From: Tildeniella nuda ZEHNDER 1965/U140 | GTDB lineage: Bacteria > Cyanobacteriota > Cyanobacteriia > Leptolyngbyales > Leptolyngbyaceae | Reading direction: 5' to 3' | DNA: 64,000 nucleotides | Assembly: GCA_019358895.1 (NCBI GenBank) | Contig: JAHHIG010000015.1 | Location: forward strand, 80,274-144,273 | Shown here: in pieces, positions 54,036-62,602 of the stretch | How the letters are laid out: every line of letters begins with the position of its first letter | Position numbering within the stretch: position 1 is the first letter of the stretch | Notes under the pieces: model-generated | Told to the model about the DNA's origin: nothing | What the model saw: the letters and a program-made list of their open reading frames with translations, nothing else | The model's database searches: none | Translations under genes and position numbers: made by a program

Positions 54036-56924
54036 GTGCTAACCAAACTCTGGGCGTTTCTGAACACCGATATTCAAGATTTGAATTGGAAACAGGCGGG
54101 AGAGATGACCAAAACCGGAACCGATGCCGCCAAAGCGGTGTTTGACCTGGCAAAAACGGTCAAAGAGCAGCAGCCCAAAGTCGAAACCCTGAAGCCCTAC
54201 ATCGGGCAGATTTCCTCGTTGCTGGATGTGCTGAATGCGCCCTTTGCTCAGATTGTGAAAGACACCATTCCTTTCGCACCGCTGGCAATTACTGTTCTGA
54301 AGCTGGTCTGTGACGTTACCCACCAGGAGCCGAGTCTGGAGCAATGCGTTGCTCTGGTGAGTCAGGTAGCCTACCTGGAAAGCTTACAGGTCATCCTGAA
54401 GGAAACGCCCGACTTGCTCGATCGCCTGGGTGAAGCCCCTGTTTCAGACGCGATCGCCCAGCAAATTAAGCGGTTAGGCGACCTGGAAATTGACGATCGC
54501 GATGCCCGCAAAGCCATCCTGTACTTTCACGAGTCGAAGCTGGCGACTGCGTTTAACGAGGTGCTACAGGCGCGACTGCAACAAGCTGGACTGGAAGCAA
54601 ACGAAGCACAGACGTTGACCGATCGCGTTGCCCGTAAAACCGATGAGTACATGCCGCCTGCATTGGCTCAAGTCGGCGATGGGGTGAAGCGTCTGGTGGA
54701 GTGGTATCGCCTGGGTGGGCGCGAGGTGCTGGAGAAATACCTCAGCATTGATGATTATCTGACGCAGCAGATTCAGACTCGCCCGCTGGAAAAGGTCTTT
54801 GCGGAGCACTTCACCTTTCGGGATATCTACGTGCCGCTGAAGGCGCAGTTCATTCAGCGAGATGGGGACGTGGACAAGGACAAAGAGCCTGTGGAGCTAG
54901 AGCAGTGGGCAAAAGATTTGCTGAATGATGACCAGAAGCGCGATCGCGTCATGTTCATTCAGGGTGGACCGGGACGGGGGAAAAGCGTGTTTTGCCGGAT
55001 GTTTGCCGATTGGGTGCGGCAGCACGAACATCCCCGCTGGACTCCGATTCTCATTCGCCTGCGCGACATTCGCACGTTAGAGAAAGACTTTGAGGAAACC
55101 TTGCGGAAAGCGGTCGATCGCGACTTTGCCCGCAACGATCCAGGCTGGTTGACCGATCGCAACATTCGCTTTCTGTTTTTGCTGGATGGCTTTGATGAAC
55201 TGCTGATGGAAGGCAGAACCAGCGGTGGGCTGGAAGAGTTTCTCAAACAGGTGGGACGCTTTCAGGAAAGCTGCAAGGACAATGCGGAGAAGGAACATCG
55301 GGTGCTGATTACGGGGCGATCGCTCTCCCTCCAGAGCATCGAACGCCTCATGCCCGCCAACCTGGAGCGCGTGGAACTGCTGCCGATGGATGACGCGCTT
55401 CAGGAACGATGGTTTACGCAATGGGGCAAATTGATCAACGCCGATCCGGTGCATCTCAAGACAGTTTTGCAGGATGAGCAGTTGCCCGATCGCGTGCGCG
55501 AACTGGCGCGAGAACCTCTGCTGCTCTACCTCCTTGCCGCCATGCATCGGGATAGTGAATTCAAGCTGGAAATGTTTGAGGGTACGGCAGGAGTCAAAGC
55601 CAGAGATGCCATCTATAACCGCACGATCGACTGGGTGCTGACGAAACAGCGTCCCGAATGGCTCAACCAGGATATCACTGCACTGCAAACCGAAAGTCTC
55701 CGCCGCATTCTGGCAGAAGCCGGATTGTGTGTGGTGCAGTCCGGTGGCGAGTGCGCCCCCGTCAAAATGATCGAAGACCGTTTGAAAGGGGACGATGAAG
55801 CCAAACGATTGCTGGAGGAAGCACGGTCACGCCTCCAGGGTGATCCACTCCGCAATGCCCTCGCTGCCTTCTATCTCCAGCCCGGACGCGCAGGCAGTGG
55901 CTCGGTTGAGTTTGCCCACAAGAGCTTTGGTGAGTTTTTGTGCGCCGGACGCATAAAAGATAGCCTTGCAGACTGGGCACAACCCGGCATCCGACGGCAG
56001 GAGTTTTACATCCCCACGGAACAAATGGACTGGGAGATCTACGACCTGCTGGGCTTTGGTGGGTTAACGCCCGAAATTGTGGAATACATCACGGCATATT
56101 TCGATATCTGCTCAGACCTGTTTGACGCTGAAAAAATTGTCCGTCTGTTCAAACGCCTGGAGCATTTCTATGTCCGCTGGTGCGATGGCGAATTTATCGA
56201 TGCACCACCGGAGAACTTACCGCAGAAGAAGATGCGGTTGTTGAAGGAGCAGTTGCCAGACAGAGAGAAACCCCTGGGACAACGCCAGGTCGATGTCTAC
56301 ACCGGACTCAACGTGATGATTCTGCTGCTGGAATTGAATCGTTATGCCCAGGACAGGAATGACTTGAAGGAGCAAATTATCTTTTACCCCAATGGACAAG
56401 TAAGTGAAGGAGAGATCACATCTCGATTACTACAAGTTATTCACTATAGCGATTGCCTCGGTCATGCCACCTTTACTGACCTTGCTGGCTCTTTTCTCGC
56501 CTGTGCCAACCTCACAAGTGCCGACCTCCCTGACATCAACCTTGAACTCGCCAATCTCACTGGCACCAACCTCACTGGTGCCAACCTCGCCAGTGCCAAT
56601 CTCACTGGCACCAACCTCACTGGTGCCAACCTTATAAGCGCCCATCTTGCCTGCGCCAACCTTATGAGCGCCTACCTCGCTCATGCTAACCTCGCTCACG
56701 CTAGCCTCTACAGCGCTCCTCTCGCCTACGCCACCCTTTCCCACGCCAACCTCGCCAGCGCTAATCTTGGAGAGGCTGATTTAGGTTATGCCAACCTCCA
56801 AGATATTTTCTGGGACAAGAATACAAACTGGGAGGGTGTGCAAGGGTTAGAGACAGCGGTGAATGTGCCAGAGGCGCTGAAGCGGCAGTTGGGGATGGAG
56901 GAGGAGGTGAGGGGAGAGGAGTGA
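54036..56924 (+). CDS. NACHT-domain NTPase with C-terminal pentapeptide repeats
   Basis: 962 residues from a GTG with AGGAAG eight bases upstream. Residues 1-270 are an all-helical domain without a recognised enzyme fold. NACHT spans about 300-480: Walker A GGPGRGKSVF (310-319), Walker B FLFLLDGFDEL (379-389) with the NACHT-type DGFDE, then VLITGRSLS (sensor Arg). A helical region follows, and from about 810 to 924 there are about 23 pentapeptide units (A(N/D)LxG/S type, ANLTGTNLTGANLASANLTG). This is the STAND layout of helical effector or adaptor, switch and repeat sensor. No nuclease, TIR or protease is seen. It lies next to a toxin-antitoxin cluster. I infer an immune-type receptor. Confidence 0.85.
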   Translation: MLTKLWAFLNTDIQDLNWKQAGEMTKTGTDAAKAVFDLAKTVKEQQPKVETLKPYIGQISSLLDVLNAPFAQIVKDTIPFAPLAITVLKLVCDVTHQEPSLEQCVALVSQVAYLESLQVILKETPDLLDRLGEAPVSDAIAQQIKRLGDLEIDDRDARKAILYFHESKLATAFNEVLQARLQQAGLEANEAQTLTDRVARKTDEYMPPALAQVGDGVKRLVEWYRLGGREVLEKYLSIDDYLTQQIQTRPLEKVFAEHFTFRDIYVPLKAQFIQRDGDVDKDKEPVELEQWAKDLLNDDQKRDRVMFIQGGPGRGKSVFCRMFADWVRQHEHPRWTPILIRLRDIRTLEKDFEETLRKAVDRDFARNDPGWLTDRNIRFLFLLDGFDELLMEGRTSGGLEEFLKQVGRFQESCKDNAEKEHRVLITGRSLSLQSIERLMPANLERVELLPMDDALQERWFTQWGKLINADPVHLKTVLQDEQLPDRVRELAREPLLLYLLAAMHRDSEFKLEMFEGTAGVKARDAIYNRTIDWVLTKQRPEWLNQDITALQTESLRRILAEAGLCVVQSGGECAPVKMIEDRLKGDDEAKRLLEEARSRLQGDPLRNALAAFYLQPGRAGSGSVEFAHKSFGEFLCAGRIKDSLADWAQPGIRRQEFYIPTEQMDWEIYDLLGFGGLTPEIVEYITAYFDICSDLFDAEKIVRLFKRLEHFYVRWCDGEFIDAPPENLPQKKMRLLKEQLPDREKPLGQRQVDVYTGLNVMILLLELNRYAQDRNDLKEQIIFYPNGQVSEGEITSRLLQVIHYSDCLGHATFTDLAGSFLACANLTSADLPDINLELANLTGTNLTGANLASANLTGTNLTGANLISAHLACANLMSAYLAHANLAHASLYSAPLAYATLSHANLASANLGEADLGYANLQDIFWDKNTNWEGVQGLETAVNVPEALKRQLGMEEEVRGEE

Positions 56925-56937
56925 GGAGTGAGGGGTT

Positions 56938-56995
56938 TGGGGAGAAGCAGGGGAGGCAGGGGAAGCAGGGGAAGCAGGGGAGGGATGAGGGATGA
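56938..56995. repeat. GGGGAAGCA repeat
   Basis: GGGGAGGCAGGGGAAGCAGG 9-bp units right after the NACHT gene, the same type as inside mutS2. Confidence 0.8.
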
Positions 56996-57053
56996 AGAGC
57001 GGATTGATCAACTAGACTGAGGATGATCAGGATCTACAGATTGCGATCGAGTT

Positions 57054-57392
57054 GTGGAAGTCACCCCTTATGCTGTGGAAGTCTATGCCACTGATGATGG
57101 TAAAGTGCCATTTTCAGAGTGGCTCAATGCCCTCAAAGACCTTCAAGGAGCAGCAAAGATTCTGCTGAGACTCGATCGCATCAAACGAGGCAATCTAGGC
57201 GACTATAAATTCATTGCCGATGGGGTGTTGGAGTTGCGGATTGACGTTGGACCAGGCTACAGAGTGTACTTTGCTCAAGTCAGTCAGCAAGCGATCGTGA
57301 TTCTTTGTGCAGGCAGCAAGAACACTCAAACAAACGACATTAAAAAAGCTCAGCGATACTGGATAGACTACAGGAGCCGTGATGATGCCTAG
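57054..57392 (+). CDS. RelE/HigB-family toxin (phage-derived Gp49-like)
   Basis: 112 residues, GTG start: VEVYATDDGKVPFSEWLNAL, LLRLDRIKRGNLGDYKFIAD, GVLELRIDVGPGYRVYFAQV. This is the Gp49-like HigB subgroup that cleaves mRNA on the ribosome. It overlaps the HigA-like antitoxin gene (toxin first, as usual for higBA). Confidence 0.9.
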   Translation: MEVTPYAVEVYATDDGKVPFSEWLNALKDLQGAAKILLRLDRIKRGNLGDYKFIADGVLELRIDVGPGYRVYFAQVSQQAIVILCAGSKNTQTNDIKKAQRYWIDYRSRDDA

Positions 57393-57666
57393 AAGCGTTA
57401 ATTATCAGGGAGAACTGCTGAAGTACCTGCATGATCCTCAAAAGGCAGTGGTTTACCTGAATGCGGCTTTAGAAGACGGCGATCCTGAACTCTTTGTGAC
57501 TGCGTTGAGAAATGTGGCAGAAGCTCAGGGGTTAGCGAATGTTTTGCCTTATAGCAATCAATCTTCGAGTACTGACGCGATCAACACGGAAATCCATAGC
57601 CTCCTCAAGCTCTTAAAAGACTTGGGACTTGGGCTGACATTAACGGAAACCAGTAAAGCGTCATGA
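57382..57666 (+). CDS. HigA-like antitoxin
   Basis: 94 residues. The N-terminal PQKAVVYLNAALEDGDPELF and VTALRNVAEAQGL identify the antidote protein of this HigB subgroup. The helix-turn-helix part after that (TDAINTEIHSLLKLLKDLGL) is degenerate compared with typical copies. AGGAG lies 5 nt before the chosen ATG; ATG 57385 is equal. The end overlaps the next gene by 4 nt. Confidence 0.85.
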   Translation: MMPRSVNYQGELLKYLHDPQKAVVYLNAALEDGDPELFVTALRNVAEAQGLANVLPYSNQSSSTDAINTEIHSLLKLLKDLGLGLTLTETSKAS

Positions 57667-57884
57667 AAGACCACCACATCAACATCTTTTACAGCGACGA
57701 AGACGAAGGCTACATCGCCGACATTCCCGACTTGAAATATTGTTCTGCCTTTGGTGAAACTGTCGAAGCAGCCGTTCACGAAGTCCTGCAAGGCAAAGCG
57801 GCTTGGTTGGAAACCGCGAAAGCAGAGGGAAAACCTGTCCCGTTGCCGAACTATCGCCCTACCATTTACCAGGTCACGTCATAA
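57663..57884 (+). CDS. HicB-family antitoxin-like protein without HicA
   Basis: 73 residues: NIFYSDEDEGYIADIPDLKY, CSAFGETVEAAVHEVLQ, the HicB partial RNase-H fold. No hicA follows. Third gene of the higBA operon, 4-nt overlap. Probably an orphan antitoxin. Confidence 0.82.
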   Translation: MKDHHINIFYSDEDEGYIADIPDLKYCSAFGETVEAAVHEVLQGKAAWLETAKAEGKPVPLPNYRPTIYQVTS

Positions 57885-57934
57885 CATCACTGCTTTAGCT
57901 AAAATTTCTGAGTAGCAACATTTCGACTTTCGCT

Positions 57935-58216
57935 ATGACAAACCGCCTTCAAGCCGCGATCGCCGCCATTTCTCAACGATCAGAATCGGAGCAAGATGCG
58001 ATCGCCGCTTTGATTTTGGACAAGATTAGCGTCATGAGTCAGGAAACGGAGCATCAGTCGATCATCGCCAGCGACCAAATCACAGGGCTTTTTGCTGACG
58101 AGCCAGAACTGATGGAGCAGGTTATGCAGTCGATTGGGCACGATCGCGAAGACGATCGACTGCAAAGCCTTGGATGCCAGCGAGAAGCTGAGGGCACGAG
58201 AAGAACTTGGAACTAA
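57935..58216 (+). CDS. Antitoxin-like protein, 93 aa
   Basis: MTNRLQAAIAAISQRSESEQ and DAIAALILDKISVMSQ match the N-terminal helix of a common cyanobacterial antitoxin group. The C terminus runs out of frame: the sequence near 58150-58210 read one frame over gives ALDASEKLRAREELGTN, suggesting a frameshift. No toxin is downstream on the same strand. Confidence 0.5.
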   Translation: MTNRLQAAIAAISQRSESEQDAIAALILDKISVMSQETEHQSIIASDQITGLFADEPELMEQVMQSIGHDREDDRLQSLGCQREAEGTRRTWN

Positions 58217-58229
58217 CTGATGGCGATCG

Positions 58230-58598
58230 TCAAGAACGGGTGTCGTCTTCACCATAGAATGCTGCAATGACAGCTCTGATTTCTGCTGCCGCAATATCCG
58301 TTTGGTCAGACTTTGAGTAAATCAGAAGGAGCAGAACATTTGCTGGTGATTCAACCTGATACAGCAGTCGATCGCCTGCGCTTTTGCCTTTCTGAATATC
58401 ACTGTTTTTGATCCGCACTTTGAAGACGGTGTATCCGGTTCCCGGTATGCGATCGCCCGGAACGTTGCCAGCTTCAAGCTGTTGAATCACAGGTTGGACA
58501 TCGGTTTGAATCTGACGGTAGCGTTTAGCCAGGTCACGCACTTGTCGCAGAAAGTCATCGGTAAAGCGAAGCTGTACTGTGGGTGGGTCACTCGACAT
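58230..58598 (-). CDS. RelE-family mRNA interferase
   Basis: 122 residues from the ATG at 58596-58598; the longer frame is rejected because this start overlaps the antitoxin end. VQLRFTDDFLRQVRDLAKRY, VFKVRIKNSDIQKGKSAGDR, LLYQVESPANVLLLLIYSKS give the RelE fold with basic residues. Typical of cyanobacterial RelE partnered with RelN. Confidence 0.86.
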   Translation of the reverse strand: MSSDPPTVQLRFTDDFLRQVRDLAKRYRQIQTDVQPVIQQLEAGNVPGDRIPGTGYTVFKVRIKNSDIQKGKSAGDRLLYQVESPANVLLLLIYSKSDQTDIAAAEIRAVIAAFYGEDDTRS

Positions 58599-58833
58599 CA
58601 AGACTGTCCCATAACTCAGAGATAGGACGAGTCTTTCCAGCTTTGGCATCCTGCAACGACTGACGTAAGCTCTCTAAGATTTTCGCTTTCGGTTCATCGT
58701 CTTCATCGCTTTCAGTAGCCTCTGAAATCAGCACAATCACCTCAACACGGCTGTTTTGATTAGTCACCAACGGCGTATCTAACGCCAACTGTCCCTGCTG
58801 ATCAACGGTTGCCATTACTTTAATTGCTTTCAT
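58588..58833 (-). CDS. RelN-family antitoxin
   Basis: 81 residues: MKAIKVMATVDQQGQLALDT, SRVEVIVLISEATESDEDDE and an acidic C terminus. I recognise the cyanobacterial RelN group. Overlaps the RelE gene by 11 nt. Confidence 0.82.
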   Translation of the reverse strand: MKAIKVMATVDQQGQLALDTPLVTNQNSRVEVIVLISEATESDEDDEPKAKILESLRQSLQDAKAGKTRPISELWDSLDVE

Positions 58834-58867
58834 CGGTCATCTCGATTTTTATTAAATCCACGAATCT

Positions 58868-59089
58868 TTAGTTGTCACGCAGCAAATCTGCCCTTAAGTC
58901 ATCAAACGAGCCACACTTTGCGACTCCTGCTTTGAAGTCTGCTTGCAATTGAGCCGCGTTTTGAGCAATTTCTAGTCGTTGCTTCTCAATGCGGCGTTTT
59001 TGGATGAGTTCAAACAGCAACGCCTGGTCATCGGCAGGCAGCGCGTCAACGTATTCAACCAGGTCATGAAAGGGAATAGAAGGGTGCAT
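58868..59089 (-). CDS. Antitoxin-like protein, 73 aa
   Basis: IPFHDLVEYVDALPADDQAL with LFELIQKRRIEKQRLEIAQN and a KCGSFDDLRADLLRD tail. Common small cyanobacterial antitoxin type (from memory). It lies 34 nt upstream of the RelN antitoxin on the same strand and has no recognisable own toxin. Confidence 0.7.
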   Translation of the reverse strand: MHPSIPFHDLVEYVDALPADDQALLFELIQKRRIEKQRLEIAQNAAQLQADFKAGVAKCGSFDDLRADLLRDN

Positions 59090-59213
59090 CGATCGCCCAT
59101 TCCTTACGAGGTGTCCCTACTTTACCAAGAAAAAACGCTGACCATTAAGCGCTTACTCATGATGAAGGGTTAGATGGGCAGTGCCCACCCTACAGTTTGA
59201 GGTTTATTCGCTA

Positions 59214-59252
59214 CTAAATTCTGCACACTAAATTCTGCACACTAAATTCTGC
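59214..59252. repeat. 14-bp direct repeat TAAATTCTGCACAC, three copies
   Basis: Three perfect or near-perfect copies in the 307-bp gap before the hydrolase gene. Near 59172 a short GTGGGCACTGCCCA-type hairpin also occurs. Nothing else is seen in this gap. Confidence 0.7.
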
Positions 59253-59396
59253 AATCATTGCGATCGCCCTACCTTGCTTTTGGTTGGCAATGAGGCGATC
59301 GCTATTCACTCTGGGCACTGCGTCACCTACAAGAGCATCAAATTTTGTAAAGCAAATGTCAGAATGGTAGCACCGTAGCCATTCCTTCAGCGCTCT

Positions 59397-60323
59397 ATGA
59401 CTGTTTTTTCCTCGCTTCCTCCCGCAAATACCACTGCGACACAAATCTGGCTCTGGCAAGGTTTTAGCATTACCTACCAAACTCAAGGCACCCAGGGACC
59501 AGCGGTGGTGCTAGTGCATGGCTTTGGTGCCTCGCTGGGTCACTGGCGCAAAAATATACCTGTGCTGGCAGAAAGTTGTCGCGTGTATGCGCTGGATTTG
59601 ATTGGCTTTGGTGGCTCTGCAAAACCCCCACCAGGGCAGTTAAAACCGGGTGAACAGGTCGAGTACACCTTTGAAACGTGGGGGCAGCAAATTGCCGACT
59701 TTTGTAAGGAGGTAGTGGGAGAGCCAGCTTTTCTGGTTGGCAACTCGGTGGGCTGCATTGCGGTGATGCAGGCGGTTGTAGATCATCCAGCGATTGGGCG
59801 ATCGGTGGCGTTGATCAACTGTTCACTGCGCTTACTGCACGATCGTCGTCGCGCCACCCAACCCTGGTTTAAGCGTCTGGGCGCACCGATCCTTCAGCGC
59901 GTGCTCAAGAATGAGTGGCTTGGTCAAACGTTTTTCAACCAGCTCGCCAAACCTGCAACGGTACGCAAGATTCTGCTGAAGGCGTATCGCAATCCAGAGG
60001 CTGTGACGGATGAGCTGGTAGATTTGCTGATGGCTCCTGCAAAAGATGTGGGTGCAGCAGCCGTGTTTATCGCTTTTACGGGCTACTCACAGGGTCCGCT
60101 GCCAGAAGATTTGCTGGAGCAATTGCCGTGTCCTGCCTTGATTTTATGGGGCGATGCTGATCCGTGGGAGCCGATCGCCCTTGGCAAAGCCTTTGCTGAC
60201 TATCCTCAGGTGCAGCAGTTTATTCCCCTCGAAGGGGTTGGTCATTGCCCTCAAGATGAAGCACCCGAATTGGTGAACCCGCTTCTACAGGCATGGATTG
60301 AGGCAAGATCGCACAGCGATTGA
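59397..60323 (+). CDS. Alpha/beta-fold hydrolase (PPH-like)
   Basis: 308 residues. Oxyanion strand VVLVHGFGASLGHWRKNIPV, nucleophile elbow LVGNSVGC with Ser117, acid ILWGDADPWEP and His in LEGVGHCPQDEAP. The VYALDLIGFGGSAKP segment and length match the cyanobacterial group related to plant pheophytinase-like hydrolases. No signal peptide. The substrate is not proven. Confidence 0.85.
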   Translation: MTVFSSLPPANTTATQIWLWQGFSITYQTQGTQGPAVVLVHGFGASLGHWRKNIPVLAESCRVYALDLIGFGGSAKPPPGQLKPGEQVEYTFETWGQQIADFCKEVVGEPAFLVGNSVGCIAVMQAVVDHPAIGRSVALINCSLRLLHDRRRATQPWFKRLGAPILQRVLKNEWLGQTFFNQLAKPATVRKILLKAYRNPEAVTDELVDLLMAPAKDVGAAAVFIAFTGYSQGPLPEDLLEQLPCPALILWGDADPWEPIALGKAFADYPQVQQFIPLEGVGHCPQDEAPELVNPLLQAWIEARSHSD

Positions 60324-60466
60324 ACTTGTACCTGGTTGCTAAGCGCCAGACGGAATTTTACATCGAAAAGATTTAATCGTGAGAGCCTTTTGCGGCACTA
60401 CTGACCCATAGCGAGACGCTCTTTTAACAAGCCCTATGAGATAATCCGGTTTTTAGAGGAATACTC

Positions 60467-60790
60467 ATGGCTGCGACTTATATTCAAAATGAAACTGAGT
60501 TTGATGGGTTGCTGCAAACTGAGACGCTATTTGTTGTAGACTGCACGGCTGCGTGGTGTGGACCTTGCAAACTGGTTGCGCCCTTGATGGATCAACTGTC
60601 AGAGGAGTATGGCGATCGCGCTAAAGTCTTTAAGTTAGACCTTGACAACAACAAGGCTGTTGCCACACGCTTTGGCATCCGTAGTATTCCTGCTGTCATG
60701 ATCTTCAAGCAAGGAGAACTGGCAGAAACAGTCATCGGTGCCAAACCTTACGAAGCCTTTAGCAGTGCGCTCGCTAAACATTTAGCTTAG
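60467..60790 (+). CDS. trxA: Thioredoxin
   Basis: 107 residues with the canonical active site AAWCGPCKLVAP (Cys31, Cys34) and cis-Pro at IRSIPAVMIF. It reduces protein disulfides in the cytoplasm. A TCTAAWCGPCK-like N terminus resembles the cyanobacterial TrxQ/y type. A GAGGAA Shine-Dalgarno is present. Confidence 0.95.
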   Translation: MAATYIQNETEFDGLLQTETLFVVDCTAAWCGPCKLVAPLMDQLSEEYGDRAKVFKLDLDNNKAVATRFGIRSIPAVMIFKQGELAETVIGAKPYEAFSSALAKHLA

Positions 60791-61010
60791 GAGCTGTGAA
60801 GAAGTAATGTCATGCTTTGTAGCGGTCAGCGATTAGCGATTAGCGGTCAGCGATTAGCGGTCAGCAGTCAGCGGTCAGCGGTCAGCAGTCAGCGGTCAGC
60901 GATTAGCGGTCAGCGGTTAGCGGTCAGCGGTTAGCGGTCAGCGATTAGCGGTCAGCAGTCAGCGGTCAGGACGAGAGAAAAGCTGATCGGTAAGCTGATG
61001 GCAACGAAGG
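60790..61010. repeat. GTCAGCG/GATTAGCG heptamer array within an AGAGCTTG-type element (copy D)
   Basis: Left end GGAGCTGTGAAGAAGTAATG matches copy A weakly. The interior is about 20 heptamers GCGGTCA/GCGATTA (60822-60970). It lies between trxA and the S10 peptidase gene and may be transcribed with both. Confidence 0.75.
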
Positions 61011-61076
61011 AACGTATCATCAAGATGCGCTTTGACGTGTAGCTTTTTTACACTGTTTTCATTCCACCACTGACCT

Positions 61077-62579
61077 ATGTCTGAAACGCCTACTACTTCT
61101 ACAAATCGGAAGCCCAGCATCACTGAGCATACCCTTACGCTTGTCGATCGGCAGCTTCCTTACACCGCCTCAGCCGAGTGGCAAACCCTCTTTGATCAGC
61201 AGGACAAACCTGTCGCTGAAATGTTTCACGTTTCCTATCTTGTTCAGCCAGAAGGTGCCGCACAACGACCACTCACATTTGTTTTTAACGGTGGTCCCGG
61301 TGCCGCGTCTGCCTACTTACACATGGGAGCGCTGGGTCCTCAGCGCATTGCGTTTGGCACACAAGGTACGCTGCCCAAGCCGCCTGTCACGATCGTTGAC
61401 AATGCCGAAAGCTGGTTGAGCTTTACAGATCTGGTGTTTATTGATCCGATCGGCACTGGTTTCAGCCGTAGTCTGCCACCAGACAAAGAGGCGCAGGATC
61501 AGGCTGGCGAGAAAGCCAAGTTAGATGCAGCAGACTCGCCGAAAGAGAATGAGTTTTGGGAAGTTGAGCGCGATTTGAAAGCGCTGGGGGAGTTTATTCA
61601 ACGCTTTCTCTCGCGTCAAAAGCGCTGGCTGTCACCCATTTTTATTGCAGGAGAAAGCTACGGGGGCTTTCGAGTGGCTCGGTTAGCCCGTAAGCTTCAG
61701 CAGGACTTTGGTATTGGACTTTCGGGTGCTATTCTCATTTCGCCAGCGCTGGAGTTCAGTCTGTTGTATGGCAGCGATTATGACTTGACCGCCTGGGCAA
61801 CCTTACTGCCATCGTTTGCAGCGTCGGCAGCGCATCACGATCGTGCTCAATGGGCAGGCAAACCAGGCGACTTAGCGGCTCATACAACGGCAGCAGAACA
61901 ATTTGCCCTTAAAACCCTCATTCCGTTGTTGGTGATGGGTGATGGCTTACCAGTTGACGAGCGTCAAACAGCGTATCGACAGTTAGCAGACTTGATTGGC
62001 TTACCGCTAGCGGTGGTCGAACGACAAGCCGGACGGATTGGGATTGAGGTCTTTGCACGCGAATTGCTGCGCGACCAAGAGCGGATTGTAGGACTGTATG
62101 ATGCCTCGATTACGGCGATCGATCCCTTTCCCGATCGCGTGGTGTATGAAGGCATTGATCCAACCCTGGATGGACTCGATCGGCTCTTTACAGGCGCAAT
62201 CAATAGCCACCTGCGCGATACGTTAGGCGTTGAAACTGATTTGACCTACCAGCTTCTGAATCTAGAAACATTCAAAGCCTGGAAGTTTGACATCAAAGGT
62301 GAACTGCGGCAAGGCTTCATTGGAGCCGTAGATGATTTGCGCGTGGGCATGACGCTGAACCCTTACATGCAGGTGTACATCACGCACGGTCTGTTTGATC
62401 TGGTTACGCCCTACTTTGCCTCCAACCATCTCGCTACGCTGATGAAACTCAATGCTGAGATTCGTCCTAACCTGACGCTGAAGCATTTTCAAGGTGGACA
62501 CATGTTCTACACCTGGGAAGTCTCGCGCCAGCAGTGGTTTGCTGAGATGCAAGGCTTTTATCAAACGGCGATCGCGTGA
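61077..62579 (+). CDS. S10-family serine carboxypeptidase-like protein
   Basis: 500 residues. NGGPG (71-75, oxyanion), GESYGG (192-197, Ser194), HGLFDLVTPY (Asp) and FQGGHMFYTWE (His) give the serine carboxypeptidase triad. No signal peptide, so probably cytoplasmic, as for several bacterial S10 proteins. It would trim C-terminal residues from peptides or act as an acyltransferase. Confidence 0.9.
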   Translation: MSETPTTSTNRKPSITEHTLTLVDRQLPYTASAEWQTLFDQQDKPVAEMFHVSYLVQPEGAAQRPLTFVFNGGPGAASAYLHMGALGPQRIAFGTQGTLPKPPVTIVDNAESWLSFTDLVFIDPIGTGFSRSLPPDKEAQDQAGEKAKLDAADSPKENEFWEVERDLKALGEFIQRFLSRQKRWLSPIFIAGESYGGFRVARLARKLQQDFGIGLSGAILISPALEFSLLYGSDYDLTAWATLLPSFAASAAHHDRAQWAGKPGDLAAHTTAAEQFALKTLIPLLVMGDGLPVDERQTAYRQLADLIGLPLAVVERQAGRIGIEVFARELLRDQERIVGLYDASITAIDPFPDRVVYEGIDPTLDGLDRLFTGAINSHLRDTLGVETDLTYQLLNLETFKAWKFDIKGELRQGFIGAVDDLRVGMTLNPYMQVYITHGLFDLVTPYFASNHLATLMKLNAEIRPNLTLKHFQGGHMFYTWEVSRQQWFAEMQGFYQTAIA

Positions 62580-62602
62580 TTTTCTGAAGCTGAGTTCTGT
62601 TT

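Noticed and set aside
59214..59486. 90-codon minus ORF over the hydrolase start
   Set aside because: It overlaps a clear gene and a 14-bp repeat; no coding signs.
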